From the NCBI GenBank assembly GCA_902363835.1, contig CABJBM010000001.1, positions 124,001 to 188,000 of the forward strand: DNA of 64,000 bases, in the 5' to 3' direction. Below are positions 7,907 to 17,508 of this stretch, in pieces; within the stretch, counting starts at the first letter, position 1, and each line of letters opens with the position of its first letter. The notes below the pieces were generated by a model. The model saw only the letters and a program-made list of their open reading frames with translations. It was not told the DNA's origin and did not search any database. Origin of the DNA: Lachnospiraceae bacterium (GTDB taxonomy: Bacteria > Bacillota > Clostridia > Lachnospirales > Lachnospiraceae). Both the position numbers and the translations under genes were made by a program.

Positions 7907-8771
7907 ACTGATCCTCTTCCAAAGAGAGGACATCCATGTATTCTGCCAGCAAATCATAGGCCCTTGCTCTTGTAGACTCTGTGAGGGAAGCGGTGTATTC
8001 AAGTTCTTCCAGGCTTCCGCCGCTGTATTTTTTAGCGGCCTCCTCTGCCTTTGCATCCCTGCTTTTGATCCATTCCTGCTGAGATGTTTCAAGGTTTTTT
8101 CTGTCTTCGTCAGCCAGCCTTTCTGAAATTGCCCCATAAATGGCATTCTGCTCTCTGTTCCAAAGCTTAAGTTCTTTATCCACCAGGGCTTTCATGGAAT
8201 AGGTATTGGAGTCCCCGGATTCCTCCCGCATCTTTTTGATCTGCGCATCCAGATCCAGCAAATGCTTTTGATAGTAGGCGGCTCCCTCGGCAGGAGCGGC
8301 AGCGTTGAGCTGCCTGCTTTTTGTATCCGGACTTATGGGCGACATGACAGTTTCCTCAGTTGGAGCCTCCTTGGAGATTTCTGTTTCCTGAGGAACCGGC
8401 TCTGCCTGATCGGAAACCGCAGCGCTCTTCATCCGCATCCTGGCTTCTGCTGCCGGTTGTTCTGCATTTACCGGCGAGGGATCAGTCTTTGGGGCAGCCG
8501 CCGGAACGGAATTCCTTAGCTTTGATTCCTCACCTGAGGCAGGAGCTTCCTGGGGCGCTGCTATATCCGCTGAAAACAATTCCGGTGCTCCGCTGTAAGC
8601 TCTTGCTTCCTCAGGAACCTCCAGAACTTCAGAACTTGAAAACCCGGTAATTCCCCCAGGATCCGTGGCATTTTCCTTGCTTTTCACAAAACTGGAAGTG
8701 GCAAGGGTTATGAGAATCCCAATGACCAGAATGCTTCCGATCACGATCCAAATTCCTCTATTTTTATTCAT
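7905..8771 (-). CDS. Membrane-anchored protein with LprI-like (DUF1311) C-terminal domain
   Basis: A 288-residue protein. An N-terminal signal anchor (residues 7-27, IWIVIGSILVIGILITLATS) is followed by about 130 residues of Ala/Pro/Glu/Ser-rich, probably disordered linker. A folded C-terminal domain follows from about residue 165 (YYQKHLLDLDAQIKKMREES ... WNREQNAIYG ... SQQEWIKSRDAKAEEAAKKY ... TESTRARAYDL). The pattern Y-x-W-N-R-x-x-N and E-W-I-x-x-R-D matches the LprI/DUF1311 type, some members of which inhibit lysozyme. This member lacks the cysteines of the Gram-negative relatives. A cell-surface stress or envelope role is an inference. Three GTAAG repeats upstream may be an operator. 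Confidence 0.7.
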   Translation of the reverse strand: MNKNRGIWIVIGSILVIGILITLATSSFVKSKENATDPGGITGFSSSEVLEVPEEARAYSGAPELFSADIAAPQEAPASGEESKLRNSVPAAAPKTDPSPVNAEQPAAEARMRMKSAAVSDQAEPVPQETEISKEAPTEETVMSPISPDTKSRQLNAAAPAEGAAYYQKHLLDLDAQIKKMREESGDSNTYSMKALVDKELKLWNREQNAIYGAISERLADEDRKNLETSQQEWIKSRDAKAEEAAKKYSGGSLEELEYTASLTESTRARAYDLLAEYMDVLSLEEDQ

Positions 8772-8848
8772 GAAATATCATCCTAACTTGTTTTGATAAA
8801 GTTAACATATCACAAATAAAAAAGAAAGAAAATAGGAATCTGCAATTA

Positions 8849-8874
8849 GTAAGACATTGTAAGAGATATGTAAG
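8849..8874. promoter_or_regulatory. Three GTAAG direct repeats (possible response-regulator operator)
   Basis: On the plus strand GTAAG begins at 8849, 8859 and 8870, spacing of 10 and 11 bases. On the coding strand this reads CTTACA-N5-CTTACA-N4-CTTACT. It lies about 80-100 bp upstream of the LprI-like gene, just past the end of rnhA. Helical-phase direct repeats of this kind are typical of OmpR/PhoB-family regulators, and TTHACA-N5-TTHACA is the B. subtilis PhoP site. No -35/-10 pair stands out. Confidence 0.35.
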
Positions 8875-8902
8875 TTTTTGGTATTTCCCAATGTCCGGAA
8901 GC

Positions 8903-9379
8903 TCATATCCCTTGGTCTACCAGCAGATTATCTCCATCGGCTGCGCTTGTGGCCAGCATGTCACACCGTTCGTTCTGAGGGTGGCCGGCATGTCCCTTTA
9001 CCCAGTGAAAGGTCACCTGATGAGGTTCCATGGCTTTTAACAGCCTTTCCCACAGATCAATGTTCTTAACAGGACCGCTTTTGCCCCTCTTCCAGTTGTT
9101 TTTTATCCAGTTATCAATCCAATGCTGATTAAATGCATCCGTCACATATTTGGAGTCAGAGTACAGTTCCACCTGGCAGGGCCTGGTAAGAGCTTCCAGA
9201 CCTGCGATGGCCGCCATGAGTTCCATACGGTTGTTGGTGGTCTTTTCATATCCTGCTGACATGGTTTTTTCGTGGAGCTGCCCTTTGGAATCCGTAAACT
9301 GCAAAACCGCTCCATAGCCTCCCGGCCCGTCAGGATTTCCTCTTGCAGCTCCGTCGGTAAATAATAGTACTTTCGTCAC
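8903..9379 (-). CDS. rnhA: Ribonuclease HI
   Basis: A 158-residue nuclease that cuts the RNA strand of RNA/DNA hybrids. The four catalytic carboxylates can be seen: D in [17 protein letters not shown] [15 protein letters not shown] (residue 9), E in NNRMELMA, D in LYSDSKYV, and D in NERCDMLA, with the catalytic-loop His in [11 protein letters not shown]. Length is standard. The start is GTG at 9379, with AAGGAGAA about 11 bases upstream. It lies 15 bp after the beta-CASP nuclease gene, so the two are one operon. The organism also has RNase HII (26994-27644). Confidence 0.93.
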   Translation of the reverse strand: MTKVLLFTDGAARGNPDGPGGYGAVLQFTDSKGQLHEKTMSAGYEKTTNNRMELMAAIAGLEALTRPCQVELYSDSKYVTDAFNQHWIDNWIKNNWKRGKSGPVKNIDLWERLLKAMEPHQVTFHWVKGHAGHPQNERCDMLATSAADGDNLLVDQGI

Positions 9380-9394
9380 TTTCTGTTGTTCTCC

Positions 9395-10996
9395 TTATCT
9401 ATCCCATTTATCACATAAAGAATTAATCTGATCTGCAAATTTTGCAAGATCTTTGTTGGCTCCGCCCTCATTATGACGGATAACCTGCAAAAGCCTTTCG
9501 CCTGCAGCAAAAAGCCTTCCATAAACTCCAACCGGTTTTTTAGAGATCTCCGGTCCTTTGACCACTGCAACGCCCTCTGTTTCATTCAGCCATTTGCCAA
9601 GGGAAAGATCATAAACAGAACCGGAGTGAGGGGCCTTTACCCTGTATCCGTAATCCTTCTCAAGAAGCTGCTCAAAGGAGCTGCAAACCAGATCATCTCC
9701 GTGTACCAGAAATACTTGTCGTGGTTTTTCTTCAAATGCGTTCAACCAGGCAATCAGTCCTTCCATATCTGCGTGGGAACTCATTCCCTCCATCTGTTCT
9801 ATATGGGCCTCCACCTGAATGGTTTCGCCAAACAGCCTTACTTCGCCGGAACCTTCGATCAGGCTCCTTCCCAGTGTCCCTATGGACTGATATCCTGTAA
9901 AAACGATGGTGCATTCCCGTCTCCATAAATTATGCTTTAAGTGATGACGGATACGGCCTGCATCACACATGCCTGCCGCCGATATGATCACTTTTGGTTT
10001 TGAATTAAAATTAATGTTCTTGGATTCTTCGCTGGTAACCGACAGTTTAAGACCCGGAAAGGATATGGGGTTAATGCCTTTCATCACCAACTGCTTTGTT
10101 TCTTCATCATAGCAGTCTACCAGGTTATCTTTAAAAACCTGAGTCGCTTCCACTGCCAGAGGGCTGTCAACATAGACCTCAAACCCGTCGTGCCCGGTGA
10201 TCAGCTTCTCCGCCTTAATACGGCGGAACATATAAAGCAGCTCCTGGGTCCTTCCCACTGCAAATGCGGGTATCACCACATTTCCGCCTCTGTCCAGAGT
10301 TTTCTGAACAATGCCTGCGAGGATGGAAACATGGTCCGGAATCACACCGTGAAGCCGGTCGCCGTAGGTGCATTCCATGACCACATAATCCGCCTCCTTT
10401 ATGTAGTGCGGGTCGCGGATCAGGGGTTTGTTCTTGTTGCCGATATCACCGGAAAATACGATCTTTTTAGAGATTTTCCCTTCTGTAATCCAGATTTCAA
10501 CAGAGGCGGAACCAAGAAGATGGCCTACATCTATAAAACGGATTGTAATACCATCCTCCAGCTCCGCCTTTTCGTTGTAATCGTAGGAATGAAACAGCTC
10601 CAATACGCCCATGGCATCATTGATTCCGTATAGGGGTTCTTCTTCCGGGAGACCTGCACGCCTGGCCTTTCTGTTCTTCCATTCCGTTTCAGCCTCCTGA
10701 ATGTGAGCGCTGTCCTTCAGCATAATGCCGCAAAGGTCTGCGGTTGCCACGGTAGAAATCACCTGTCCCCGGAAGCCTCTTGCATAGATAAAAGGAAGCA
10801 TCCCTGCATGGTCAATGTGGGCATGGGTCAGAAGAACGTAATCAAGTTCCGCAAAACTGACCGGCAGATCCACATTTACAAATTTATCAATCCCCTGTTC
10901 CATACCGCAGTCCACAAGGATTTTAAAACCGGCAGCTTCCAGATAATGACAGCTCCCGGTTACCTCGCGGGCTGCGCCGATGAACATTAATTTCAT
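9395..10996 (-). CDS. MBL-fold RNA-processing nuclease with beta-CASP domain
   Basis: A 533-residue protein of the CPSF73-like metallo-beta-lactamase/beta-CASP family. Metal-binding motifs: HAHIDHAG near residue 58, GHLLGSASVEIW, FSGDIGN, then the beta-CASP motifs VVIPAFAVGRTQELLY and SAAGMCDAGRIRHHL, and SSHADMEG with a final VHGD. Members are exo/endoribonucleases acting on RNA; the specific substrate cannot be read from sequence. The C-terminal 60 residues form an extra alpha-helical tail after the RMMBL domain. A promoter with TTGCAT and TATAAT lies upstream, its -35 inside the spoIVA 3' end. Confidence 0.88.
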   Translation of the reverse strand: MKLMFIGAAREVTGSCHYLEAAGFKILVDCGMEQGIDKFVNVDLPVSFAELDYVLLTHAHIDHAGMLPFIYARGFRGQVISTVATADLCGIMLKDSAHIQEAETEWKNRKARRAGLPEEEPLYGINDAMGVLELFHSYDYNEKAELEDGITIRFIDVGHLLGSASVEIWITEGKISKKIVFSGDIGNKNKPLIRDPHYIKEADYVVMECTYGDRLHGVIPDHVSILAGIVQKTLDRGGNVVIPAFAVGRTQELLYMFRRIKAEKLITGHDGFEVYVDSPLAVEATQVFKDNLVDCYDEETKQLVMKGINPISFPGLKLSVTSEESKNINFNSKPKVIISAAGMCDAGRIRHHLKHNLWRRECTIVFTGYQSIGTLGRSLIEGSGEVRLFGETIQVEAHIEQMEGMSSHADMEGLIAWLNAFEEKPRQVFLVHGDDLVCSSFEQLLEKDYGYRVKAPHSGSVYDLSLGKWLNETEGVAVVKGPEISKKPVGVYGRLFAAGERLLQVIRHNEGGANKDLAKFADQINSLCDKWDR

Positions 10997-11026
10997 ATTA
11001 GCCCTCCTTTTGTACCTGTTTTTTCT

Positions 11027-11056
11027 ATTATACCATTAATTTAGATAATAATGCAA
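11027..11056 (-). promoter_or_regulatory. Sigma-A promoter of the beta-CASP nuclease and rnhA
   Basis: Sense strand TTGCAT (11056-11051), 18-base spacer, TATAAT (11032-11027), 31 bp before the ATG. The -35 lies within the last codons of spoIVA, and no terminator separates the two genes. Confidence 0.65.
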
Positions 11057-12516
11057 ATCATACCGCCATTACTATCGTTGATTATTTTTTGGAGGGTGTC
11101 CTGAAGTTTAATTTGACAGTCTTCCGTAAGCTGGGAGACCTTGGCCTGAATGCCGTCTTCCACGATCTGTTCAATGGATTTCCCAAAAATATTGGTGTTC
11201 CAGATTCCTTCTTCGCTTTCTCTTGCGTTTTCTTTTATGTAGGCAATCAAATCCTCTGCCTGCTGTTCGCTGCCAACAATGGGGGCGATTTCCGTCTGGA
11301 TATGAGCCTTGATCAGGTTAATGGAAGGAGCCTCTGCCCGCATTTTCACACCGTATTTATTTCCGTGCTTAATGACTTCCGGTTCATCCAGTATAATTTC
11401 GGACCGTTCCGGAGTCACGATTCCATAACCCTTAAAGCGTACCTGGCTCATGGCCTGGTTGACCTTTTCGTATTCTGCCTTCATTTTTGCAAGCTCGCTC
11501 AAGGTCTGCATTAACTGATATTCTCCCTCAATGGGAAGGCCTACGTAATCGCTTAAAATCTGATAATAATAACTGTCATCCACATCCATTGCAACGGAAA
11601 CGCTGCCGTCTGCCATGTTTAAATTCTGAACTTTGATGGCCCGGACGCTGTCCGCAGATCCGTCAAACAAGTCTGAGGACATATCCTTCATGTGGGATAC
11701 TTTTTTCACCATATCTTTTGCCACCTGGATGACCTGGGCTTTCAGCCAGTGGGTGGCAGGAAGGATTTCCAGCCATTTTGGAATGAAGAAATCCATTTCC
11801 GTTACAGGGAATTCCTTTAATACACGTTCCAGGATGTTGTTCACATCCTCCTTTTTTAACTGTTCGCAGTTAATGGGCATGACCGTTACCCCGTATTTCT
11901 GGCTCATATCCCTTGAAAGGGCCGCAGTTTCATCAGAATATGGCTTTGAAGAATTAAGCAGGATAATAAACGGTTTTCCCAGGTTTTTTAATTCCTGTAC
12001 GGTGCGCTCTTCTGCGGCTATGTAGTTGGGACGCTTTAATTCACCGATGGAACCGTCTGTGGTTATGACAACGCCAATGGTGGAATGGTCATTGATGACC
12101 TTTCTGGTGCCGATTTCCGCCGCCTTTGTAAAAGGAATCTCGTAATCAAACCATGGTGTTTTCACAAGCCGCTCTTCATCATTTTCAATGTGGCCGGCAG
12201 CACCGTCTACCATAAAGCCTACACAGTCGATTAAGCGGACTTTTGTTTCAATCTCATCTCCCAGACGGATGACAGCAGCTTCTTTGGGGATGAATTTCGG
12301 TTCCGTGGTCATGATGGTTTTTCCTGCCGCACTCTGGGGCAGTTCGTCCCTTGTCTGAGTTCTCTGGTGTTCATCTTCCATACCCGGCAGAACCATTAAT
12401 TCCATAAAACGCTTAATAAAAGTCGATTTTCCTGTTCTTACCGGCCCCACAACTCCGATGTAGATTTCTCCGTTGGTTCGGGCTTTGATATCATTGTATA
12501 CGTTATAATTGTCCAT
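11041..12516 (-). CDS. spoIVA: Stage IV sporulation protein A (spore coat morphogenetic ATPase)
   Basis: A 491-residue protein that polymerises on the forespore outer membrane to form the basement layer of the coat. The N-terminal P-loop domain carries GVVGPVRTGKST (residues 22-33) and IRLIDCVGFMVDGAAGH-type switch sequence; the middle and C-terminal domains end in the hydrophobic GGMICIII, which in B. subtilis SpoIVA is the part that binds SpoVM/membrane. Length matches the family exactly. A sigma-E-like promoter sits 27-54 bp upstream. It is monocistronic as far as the sequence shows. Confidence 0.96.
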   Translation of the reverse strand: MDNYNVYNDIKARTNGEIYIGVVGPVRTGKSTFIKRFMELMVLPGMEDEHQRTQTRDELPQSAAGKTIMTTEPKFIPKEAAVIRLGDEIETKVRLIDCVGFMVDGAAGHIENDEERLVKTPWFDYEIPFTKAAEIGTRKVINDHSTIGVVITTDGSIGELKRPNYIAAEERTVQELKNLGKPFIILLNSSKPYSDETAALSRDMSQKYGVTVMPINCEQLKKEDVNNILERVLKEFPVTEMDFFIPKWLEILPATHWLKAQVIQVAKDMVKKVSHMKDMSSDLFDGSADSVRAIKVQNLNMADGSVSVAMDVDDSYYYQILSDYVGLPIEGEYQLMQTLSELAKMKAEYEKVNQAMSQVRFKGYGIVTPERSEIILDEPEVIKHGNKYGVKMRAEAPSINLIKAHIQTEIAPIVGSEQQAEDLIAYIKENARESEEGIWNTNIFGKSIEQIVEDGIQAKVSQLTEDCQIKLQDTLQKIINDSNGGMICIII

Positions 12517-12542
12517 AAAGATTCCCCCTTCTGTGCTGTTAT

Positions 12543-12570
12543 ACTATATGCATGGGAAAAAGGATTATTC
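12543..12570 (-). promoter_or_regulatory. Candidate sigma-E promoter of spoIVA
   Basis: Sense strand GAATAAT (12570-12564), 13 bases, CATATAGT (12550-12543). It closely resembles the element before yqfC. spoIVA is a sigma-E gene in B. subtilis. Confidence 0.6.
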
Positions 12571-12587
12571 TCTTTTCTTTGATTTGA

Positions 12588-14231
12588 TCAATGGGATTCT
12601 GCCTGGTTAAGCTCTTTTGAAAAAGGCTTCATCACTTCTACCGCCGCCCGTTCAATTGCAAGCCCTGCAGTATATCGTTCCATAAACACCTCAAATCCGG
12701 CTGCATCTTTTGGATCCGGCTGCACCTGATTTCCATTCTGGTTTGAAAATACCCGGCTTTCAAGATAATGCTCCAAGGTCTCCCCTTCTTCTTTGCGAAT
12801 CATATAGGAAGCCAAAAGAGCAATGCCCCAGGCACCTCCTTCTCCGGCTGTGTCCATGACTGAAACCGGTACATTCACTGCTGCTGCCATTACGTTTTGT
12901 CCCACGCCTTTCGTTTTAAACAGGCCGCCGTGGCCAAAGAGCAAATCCAGCTTTACCCCTTCATTCTTAAGGAGAATATCCATTCCTGTCTTCAGCGCGC
13001 CCAAAGAAGTAAATAAGTGAACCCTGATGAAATTAGCCAGATTGAACCGGCTGTCAGGCATGCGCACAAATAAGGGCCTTCCTTCGTTAAATCCGGTGAT
13101 ATGCTCCCCCGCCAAATAACCGTAGGATAAAAGTCCTCCGCAGTCCTTATCTCCTGTTAATGCCAGATTGTATAACACGGAAAACATCTGCCCTGCATCC
13201 GCCTTAAATCCCATGGCCTCCAGAAACTCTCCAAACAGAGATACCCATGCGTTTAAATCTGAGGTGCAGTTATTGCAATGCACCATCCCTACCAGATCCC
13301 CTGCCGGAGTGGTAACCAGGTCGATTTCTTCATAAACACGGGTCAGCTCCTTTTCCAGTACAATCATGGAAAACACGCTGGTACCGGCGGATACATTGCC
13401 GGTCCTTGGTTTCACACTGTTGGTAGCAGCCATCCCTGTTCCGGCATCGCCTTCCGGCGGGCAAAGGGGAATGCCGTGTTTTAATTGACCGGAAGGATCT
13501 AAAAGCCCGGCGCCTTCCGGCGTCAAAACTCCGGCATTTTCCCCGGCTGATAATACCTTTGGAAAAATATCCTCAAGCTTCCAGGAATATCCCGCTTCTG
13601 CAGCCAACTGGTCAAACTGCCCCAGCATCCGGCTGTTATAGTCCCGGGTCAGGATATCAATGGGAAACATCCCGGAGGCATCCCCTACCCCTAATACCTT
13701 TTGCCCTGTAAGGGTCCAGTGAACATAACCGGACAAAGTGGTCAGAAAACCAATGTCCTTTACATGATCTTCCTGGTTCAGCATGGATTGATACAAATGG
13801 GCAATGCTCCACCTCTGAGGAATGGGGTAAGAAAAGGTTTCCGTCAGCCTGGCAGAAGCTTCCCCGGTTATGGTATTGCGCCAGGTCCGGAAGGGAGCAA
13901 GCTGCTTCCCGTACTGATCAAACACCAGATAGCCATGCATCATGCCGCTGATTCCTAAGGAACCCAAGACAGTCAGCTCCACACCGTATTTTTTCTTTAC
14001 CTCCTCTGCCAGGTCCCGGTAACAGCCGGTAAGTCCTTTTTTTACTTCCTCCAGGCTGTAGGTCCAGACCCGGTCCTCAAACCGGTTTTCCCAGTCATAA
14101 CCTCCAAAAGCAAGTGGAACATGATCTTCCCCGATCAGTACAGCCTTGGTTCTGGTAGAGCCCAGTTCTATTCCAAGGGAAGTTCTTCCCTTTTCAATGA
14201 CTTCTCTGATTGCAGCAATATCCAAATCCAT
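12588..14231 (-). CDS. FGGY-family carbohydrate kinase
   Basis: A 547-residue sugar kinase of the FGGY (xylulokinase/ribulokinase-like) family. The N-terminal phosphate-binding loop is [17 protein letters not shown] (from residue 18), the sugar-binding region includes [13 protein letters not shown] and FRTWRN, and the C-terminal nucleotide-binding half contains [13 protein letters not shown] and [15 protein letters not shown]. The physiological sugar cannot be inferred because no isomerase, epimerase or sugar transporter gene is next to it. The ATG at 14231 follows AAGGTGGGGTGA. It starts 13 bp after the broken second FGGY kinase, so the two probably once formed a sugar-use operon. Confidence 0.85.
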   Translation of the reverse strand: MDLDIAAIREVIEKGRTSLGIELGSTRTKAVLIGEDHVPLAFGGYDWENRFEDRVWTYSLEEVKKGLTGCYRDLAEEVKKKYGVELTVLGSLGISGMMHGYLVFDQYGKQLAPFRTWRNTITGEASARLTETFSYPIPQRWSIAHLYQSMLNQEDHVKDIGFLTTLSGYVHWTLTGQKVLGVGDASGMFPIDILTRDYNSRMLGQFDQLAAEAGYSWKLEDIFPKVLSAGENAGVLTPEGAGLLDPSGQLKHGIPLCPPEGDAGTGMAATNSVKPRTGNVSAGTSVFSMIVLEKELTRVYEEIDLVTTPAGDLVGMVHCNNCTSDLNAWVSLFGEFLEAMGFKADAGQMFSVLYNLALTGDKDCGGLLSYGYLAGEHITGFNEGRPLFVRMPDSRFNLANFIRVHLFTSLGALKTGMDILLKNEGVKLDLLFGHGGLFKTKGVGQNVMAAAVNVPVSVMDTAGEGGAWGIALLASYMIRKEEGETLEHYLESRVFSNQNGNQVQPDPKDAAGFEVFMERYTAGLAIERAAVEVMKPFSKELNQAESH

Positions 14232-14244
14232 AAGTCACCCCACC

Positions 14245-14846
14245 TTATACGGTAAACAACGGCCATGCCATGTCAAGAGCCTCTTTGACCGCTGTATATT
14301 TCTGAAATTTCTTCTGATAAATTTTGTATTTTTCCATATCCGGCATTACCTTTTTCTCCACATGAACCATATTCCCGGCCTCTTCTTCATAGTCTTTAAA
14401 TCTTCCCGCAGCCACTGTGGCCGCCATGGCACAGCCCAATGCTCCCAGTTCTTTTGCTTTGATGGTTTCAATGGGAATCCCCAGAATATCTGCAAACATC
14501 TGGACCCATACCGGGGAGTTCACGACCCCGCCTGCCATACGGATGGCCTCCGGCTTTCCCCTTCCTGCATCTCCTTAAAATCAATCAGGTTTTCCATACA
14601 CCATTCCAGGTTCCCTGCAGAGGTTGCGCTGCATTCTTCCAGAAGATAATATCCTGGTATGGCAAACAGAGAATTCATGGCAACCGGACCATGGAGCACC
14701 GGTTCTTCTGCGATAAATTCATTGATGCTCCAGGTACCTGCAATGGTGCAAAGCCGTTCCGGTTTTGTGATATCCATTGCAATGGCACAGGCATCGATAT
14801 CAAACCCTGTAACAAATGGGATACCATGCCGGATCATGAAAAGCAA
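14245..14846 (-). pseudogene. Remnant of a second FGGY sugar kinase (5' deleted and frameshifted)
   Basis: Two overlapping frames together encode only the C-terminal half of an FGGY kinase of the L-xylulokinase-like kind. The upstream frame (14846 to about 14560) gives GIPFVTGFDIDACAIAMDI, then TIAGTWSINEF. The downstream frame (about 14560 to 14245) gives GKPEAIRMAGGVVNSPVWVQ, then ELGALGCAMAA. The frame changes inside a GGGG run (14558-14561 on the plus strand CCCC); restoring one base would rejoin DFKEMQEG to GKPEAIRM. The first ~230 residues and the start are missing, and the 5' edge lies right at the liv operon terminator, so a deletion probably removed them. A sequencing error could explain the frameshift but not the missing half. 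Confidence 0.85.
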
Positions 14847-14860
14847 AATAAATAAGCCAG

Positions 14861-14912
14861 AAAAATCCCCGGAATATCAGGCGTGTTTTTACCTGATATT
14901 CCGGGGATTTTA
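14861..14912 (-). terminator. Terminator of the liv transporter operon
   Basis: A 19-bp nearly perfect stem (AAATCCCCGGAATATCAGG and its complement) with a short loop, followed in the sense direction by TTTTTCTGG. It lies 26 bp past livF. Confidence 0.92.
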
Positions 14913-14937
14913 AATCCTGCATGAAAATATCCAGTGA

Positions 14938-15648
14938 TTATTCACTTAGATATGCTTTCTTAACCGAATCATTATTCATCAATTCGCGGGCATCGCCGCT
15001 TAAAACAATGGCCCCTGTTTCCAGAACATAAGCACGGTTTGCAATGGAGAGCGCCTTTTTGGCGTTCTGCTCCACCAATAAAACCGTGGTTCCTGATTTG
15101 TTGATCTCCTGGATGATATCGAAAATCTCATTCACATAAATCGGAGAAAGTCCCATGGATGGCTCGTCAAGAACAATTACCTTAGGATGACTCATCAGGG
15201 CCCGTCCCATGGCTAACATCTGCTGCTCTCCTCCGCTTAAGGTTCCGGCAGGCTGGTTCTTTCTCTCCAAAAGCCTTGGAAAACGTTTGTAGATCATCTG
15301 CAGGGTTTCTTCTATCTCGTTTTTATCCCGTCTTGTGTAAGCGCCCAGCTTTAAGTTTTCATAAACAGTCAAAGCTGCAAAAACACGCCGGCCTTCCGGG
15401 ACATGAGCCATTCCCATGCCTACAATTTTATCGCCCCGTATTTTCGTGATATCGTGGCCGTCAAACTGTATGCTGCCGGAGGCTGCCTTTATAAGACCGG
15501 TTATGGTATGAAGGGTCGTGGTCTTTCCAGCACCGTTGGCGCCGATTAAGGCAACGATCTCCCCTTCCTTTACTTCAAAAGAAATATCTTTAAGCGCCTT
15601 GATGACGCCATAATATACTTCCAGATTTTTTACTTCAAGTATTGCCAT
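14938..15648 (-). CDS. livF: Branched-chain amino acid ABC transporter ATPase LivF
   Basis: A 236-residue ABC ATPase, the second of two in a HAAT-family (leucine/isoleucine/valine) importer. Walker A GANGAGKTT, signature LSGGEQQML, Walker B VIVLDEPSMGLSP and the H-loop region TTVLLVEQNAKKAL are intact. Length matches LivF, which is shorter than LivG. It follows livG by 13 bp and is the last gene of the livJHMGF operon before a strong terminator. The substrate could be branched-chain or another amino acid or amide; the family is broader than its name. Confidence 0.92.
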   Translation of the reverse strand: MAILEVKNLEVYYGVIKALKDISFEVKEGEIVALIGANGAGKTTTLHTITGLIKAASGSIQFDGHDITKIRGDKIVGMGMAHVPEGRRVFAALTVYENLKLGAYTRRDKNEIEETLQMIYKRFPRLLERKNQPAGTLSGGEQQMLAMGRALMSHPKVIVLDEPSMGLSPIYVNEIFDIIQEINKSGTTVLLVEQNAKKALSIANRAYVLETGAIVLSGDARELMNNDSVKKAYLSE

Positions 15649-15661
15649 GCCTTAAGCCTCC

Positions 15662-16420
15662 TTATTCTCCCAGATATGCCTTAATGACTTCCGGATCATT
15701 GAGCACATCTGCTGTTTTTCCCTGGGTGAGTACCTGGCCGAAATTCAGTACGGTCAGCCTTTCACAAATGCCGGAGACAAGCTTCATATCGTGTTCAATT
15801 AACAGAATGGTCATATCAAAGTTATCCCGCACAAAGCGTATGGTGTCCATAAGCTCCGAGGTTTCATTGGGATTCATGCCGGCCGCCGGCTCGTCAAGAA
15901 GCAAAAGCTTGGGACCTGTGGCAAGGGCACGGGCAATCTCCAGCTTCCTTTGCTTTCCGTATGGAAGATTGGAAGCCAGAATATCCTTTTCTCCATCAAG
16001 GCCAAATACCTTTAAAAGCTCTATGGCCCGTTCATCCATTTCTTTTTCCACTTTAAAGTACTTTGGAAGGCGGAGAATTCCTGCGACCGTTGAATATTGA
16101 AAACTGTTGTGGAGGCCGGTCTTAACATTATCCAGAACGGACAGTTCCTTAAACAGACGGATATTCTGAAAAGTCCTTGCGATTCCGGCCCTGTTGATAT
16201 CCACTGTTTTTTTTCCTGTAATATTCTCCTCATCTAAAAAAATGGTACCTGCATTAGGTTTATATACGCCGGTTAAAAGGTTAAAGATTGTGGTTTTACC
16301 GGCTCCGTTGGGGCCAATGAGACCATAAAGCTGCCCCTTTTCAATGGTGATGCTGAAATTATCTACGGCGCGCAGGCCGCCAAACGAAATTCCAAGATTC
16401 TTGATTTCCAGTAAAGCCAT
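15662..16420 (-). CDS. livG: Branched-chain amino acid ABC transporter ATPase LivG
   Basis: A 252-residue ABC ATPase. Walker A GPNGAGKTT, a signature region degenerate to LPYGKQRKLEIARAL (the usual LivG form, lacking the classical LSGGQ), Walker B LLLLDEPAAGMNP and H-loop ILLIEHDMKLV. It pairs with LivF to energise the LivH/LivM permease. It starts 2 bp after livM ends. The N terminus MALLEIKNLGISFGGLRAVD is typical. Confidence 0.92.
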   Translation of the reverse strand: MALLEIKNLGISFGGLRAVDNFSITIEKGQLYGLIGPNGAGKTTIFNLLTGVYKPNAGTIFLDEENITGKKTVDINRAGIARTFQNIRLFKELSVLDNVKTGLHNSFQYSTVAGILRLPKYFKVEKEMDERAIELLKVFGLDGEKDILASNLPYGKQRKLEIARALATGPKLLLLDEPAAGMNPNETSELMDTIRFVRDNFDMTILLIEHDMKLVSGICERLTVLNFGQVLTQGKTADVLNDPEVIKAYLGE

Positions 16421-16422
16421 GG

Positions 16423-17499
16423 TTATCCCCTCTCCTTTTCTGCCCTGTTCTTATGGAAATACCGTTTCCTGAAATCGATCAATTTAGGACTCCAGTTGAA
16501 AATCATCATGACGATCAGGACAATGGCATAAATCAGCATCCGGTAAGTATTTAAACCTCTTAAAAGCTCCGGAAGCAAAGTCAGGATGACCGCAGCAATC
16601 ATGGAACCGCGGATATTTCCGATTCCGCCGAGAACTACGAATACAAGAATCATAATGGACTGGTTATAACCAAAGTTCTTCTGTGTTGCAGTAAGAGAAG
16701 AAAGGTTATGGGAATACAGAACACCGGCTACCCCTGCCAGGGAGGCGGAAATGGTAAAAGCCATTAATTTGTATTTCGTGATATTGATACCAATGGATTC
16801 CGCTGCAATGCGGTTGTCGCGTACAGACATAATGGCCCGTCCGGATCTGGAATGGATCAAATTCAGGACGATCACAAGGGTGATCAGAATCAGGACCACT
16901 CCAATGACAAAGGTAGAATTTTTAGGCGTTCCGGTAATTCCCTGAGCGCCGTTTAAGATTACGGTTCCATCTTTTGCCATATTAAGAGCCATTGCATTTT
17001 TCATGGAAAAGTGCAGCCCTTGTCCATCCTTTCCAACGTAAATCACGTTTACCACGTTTTTTATGATTTCCCCAAATGCCAGGGTTACAATGGCTAAATA
17101 ATCGCCGCGAAGCCTTAAAACAGGAATTCCAACCACAATGCCTGCCAGCGCAGCCGCAGCAGCACCGATCAGAATGGCAAAAAAGAAACGGATTCCCACG
17201 TTTGGAATGGCTTCCAGCATGGTAATGGAAAACAGGGAACTGGAAAATGCTCCCACACACATAAAGCCTGCATGTCCCAGACTCAGTTCTCCAAGGATAC
17301 CTACAGTTAAGTTTAAGGATATTGCCATAATGGTATAAATACACAGGGGCACCAAAAGGCCTTTCATCAGACTGCTTACCTGGCCTGCATTTACCAGAAG
17401 CTGTACAATGAAAAATGCAGCGATCACGATACCATAGGTTATCATATTGCTTCTTAAATTCTTATTCATACGGAATTTCATCTTCATACTTTTTTCCAT
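16423..17499 (-). CDS. livM: Branched-chain amino acid ABC transporter permease LivM
   Basis: A 358-residue polytopic membrane protein with about nine hydrophobic helices and the family hallmark GRAIMSVRDNRIAAESIGIN, the cytoplasmic EAA-like loop that contacts the ATPases, plus RLRGDYLAIVTLAFGEI. The frame is open from a GTG at 17508, but AGGTGG lies 5 bases before the ATG at 17499, which is chosen here. It begins about 10 bp after the livH stop. Confidence 0.9.
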   Translation of the reverse strand: MEKSMKMKFRMNKNLRSNMITYGIVIAAFFIVQLLVNAGQVSSLMKGLLVPLCIYTIMAISLNLTVGILGELSLGHAGFMCVGAFSSSLFSITMLEAIPNVGIRFFFAILIGAAAAALAGIVVGIPVLRLRGDYLAIVTLAFGEIIKNVVNVIYVGKDGQGLHFSMKNAMALNMAKDGTVILNGAQGITGTPKNSTFVIGVVLILITLVIVLNLIHSRSGRAIMSVRDNRIAAESIGINITKYKLMAFTISASLAGVAGVLYSHNLSSLTATQKNFGYNQSIMILVFVVLGGIGNIRGSMIAAVILTLLPELLRGLNTYRMLIYAIVLIVMMIFNWSPKLIDFRKRYFHKNRAEKERG

Positions 17500-17508
17500 A
17501 TCGTCCAC

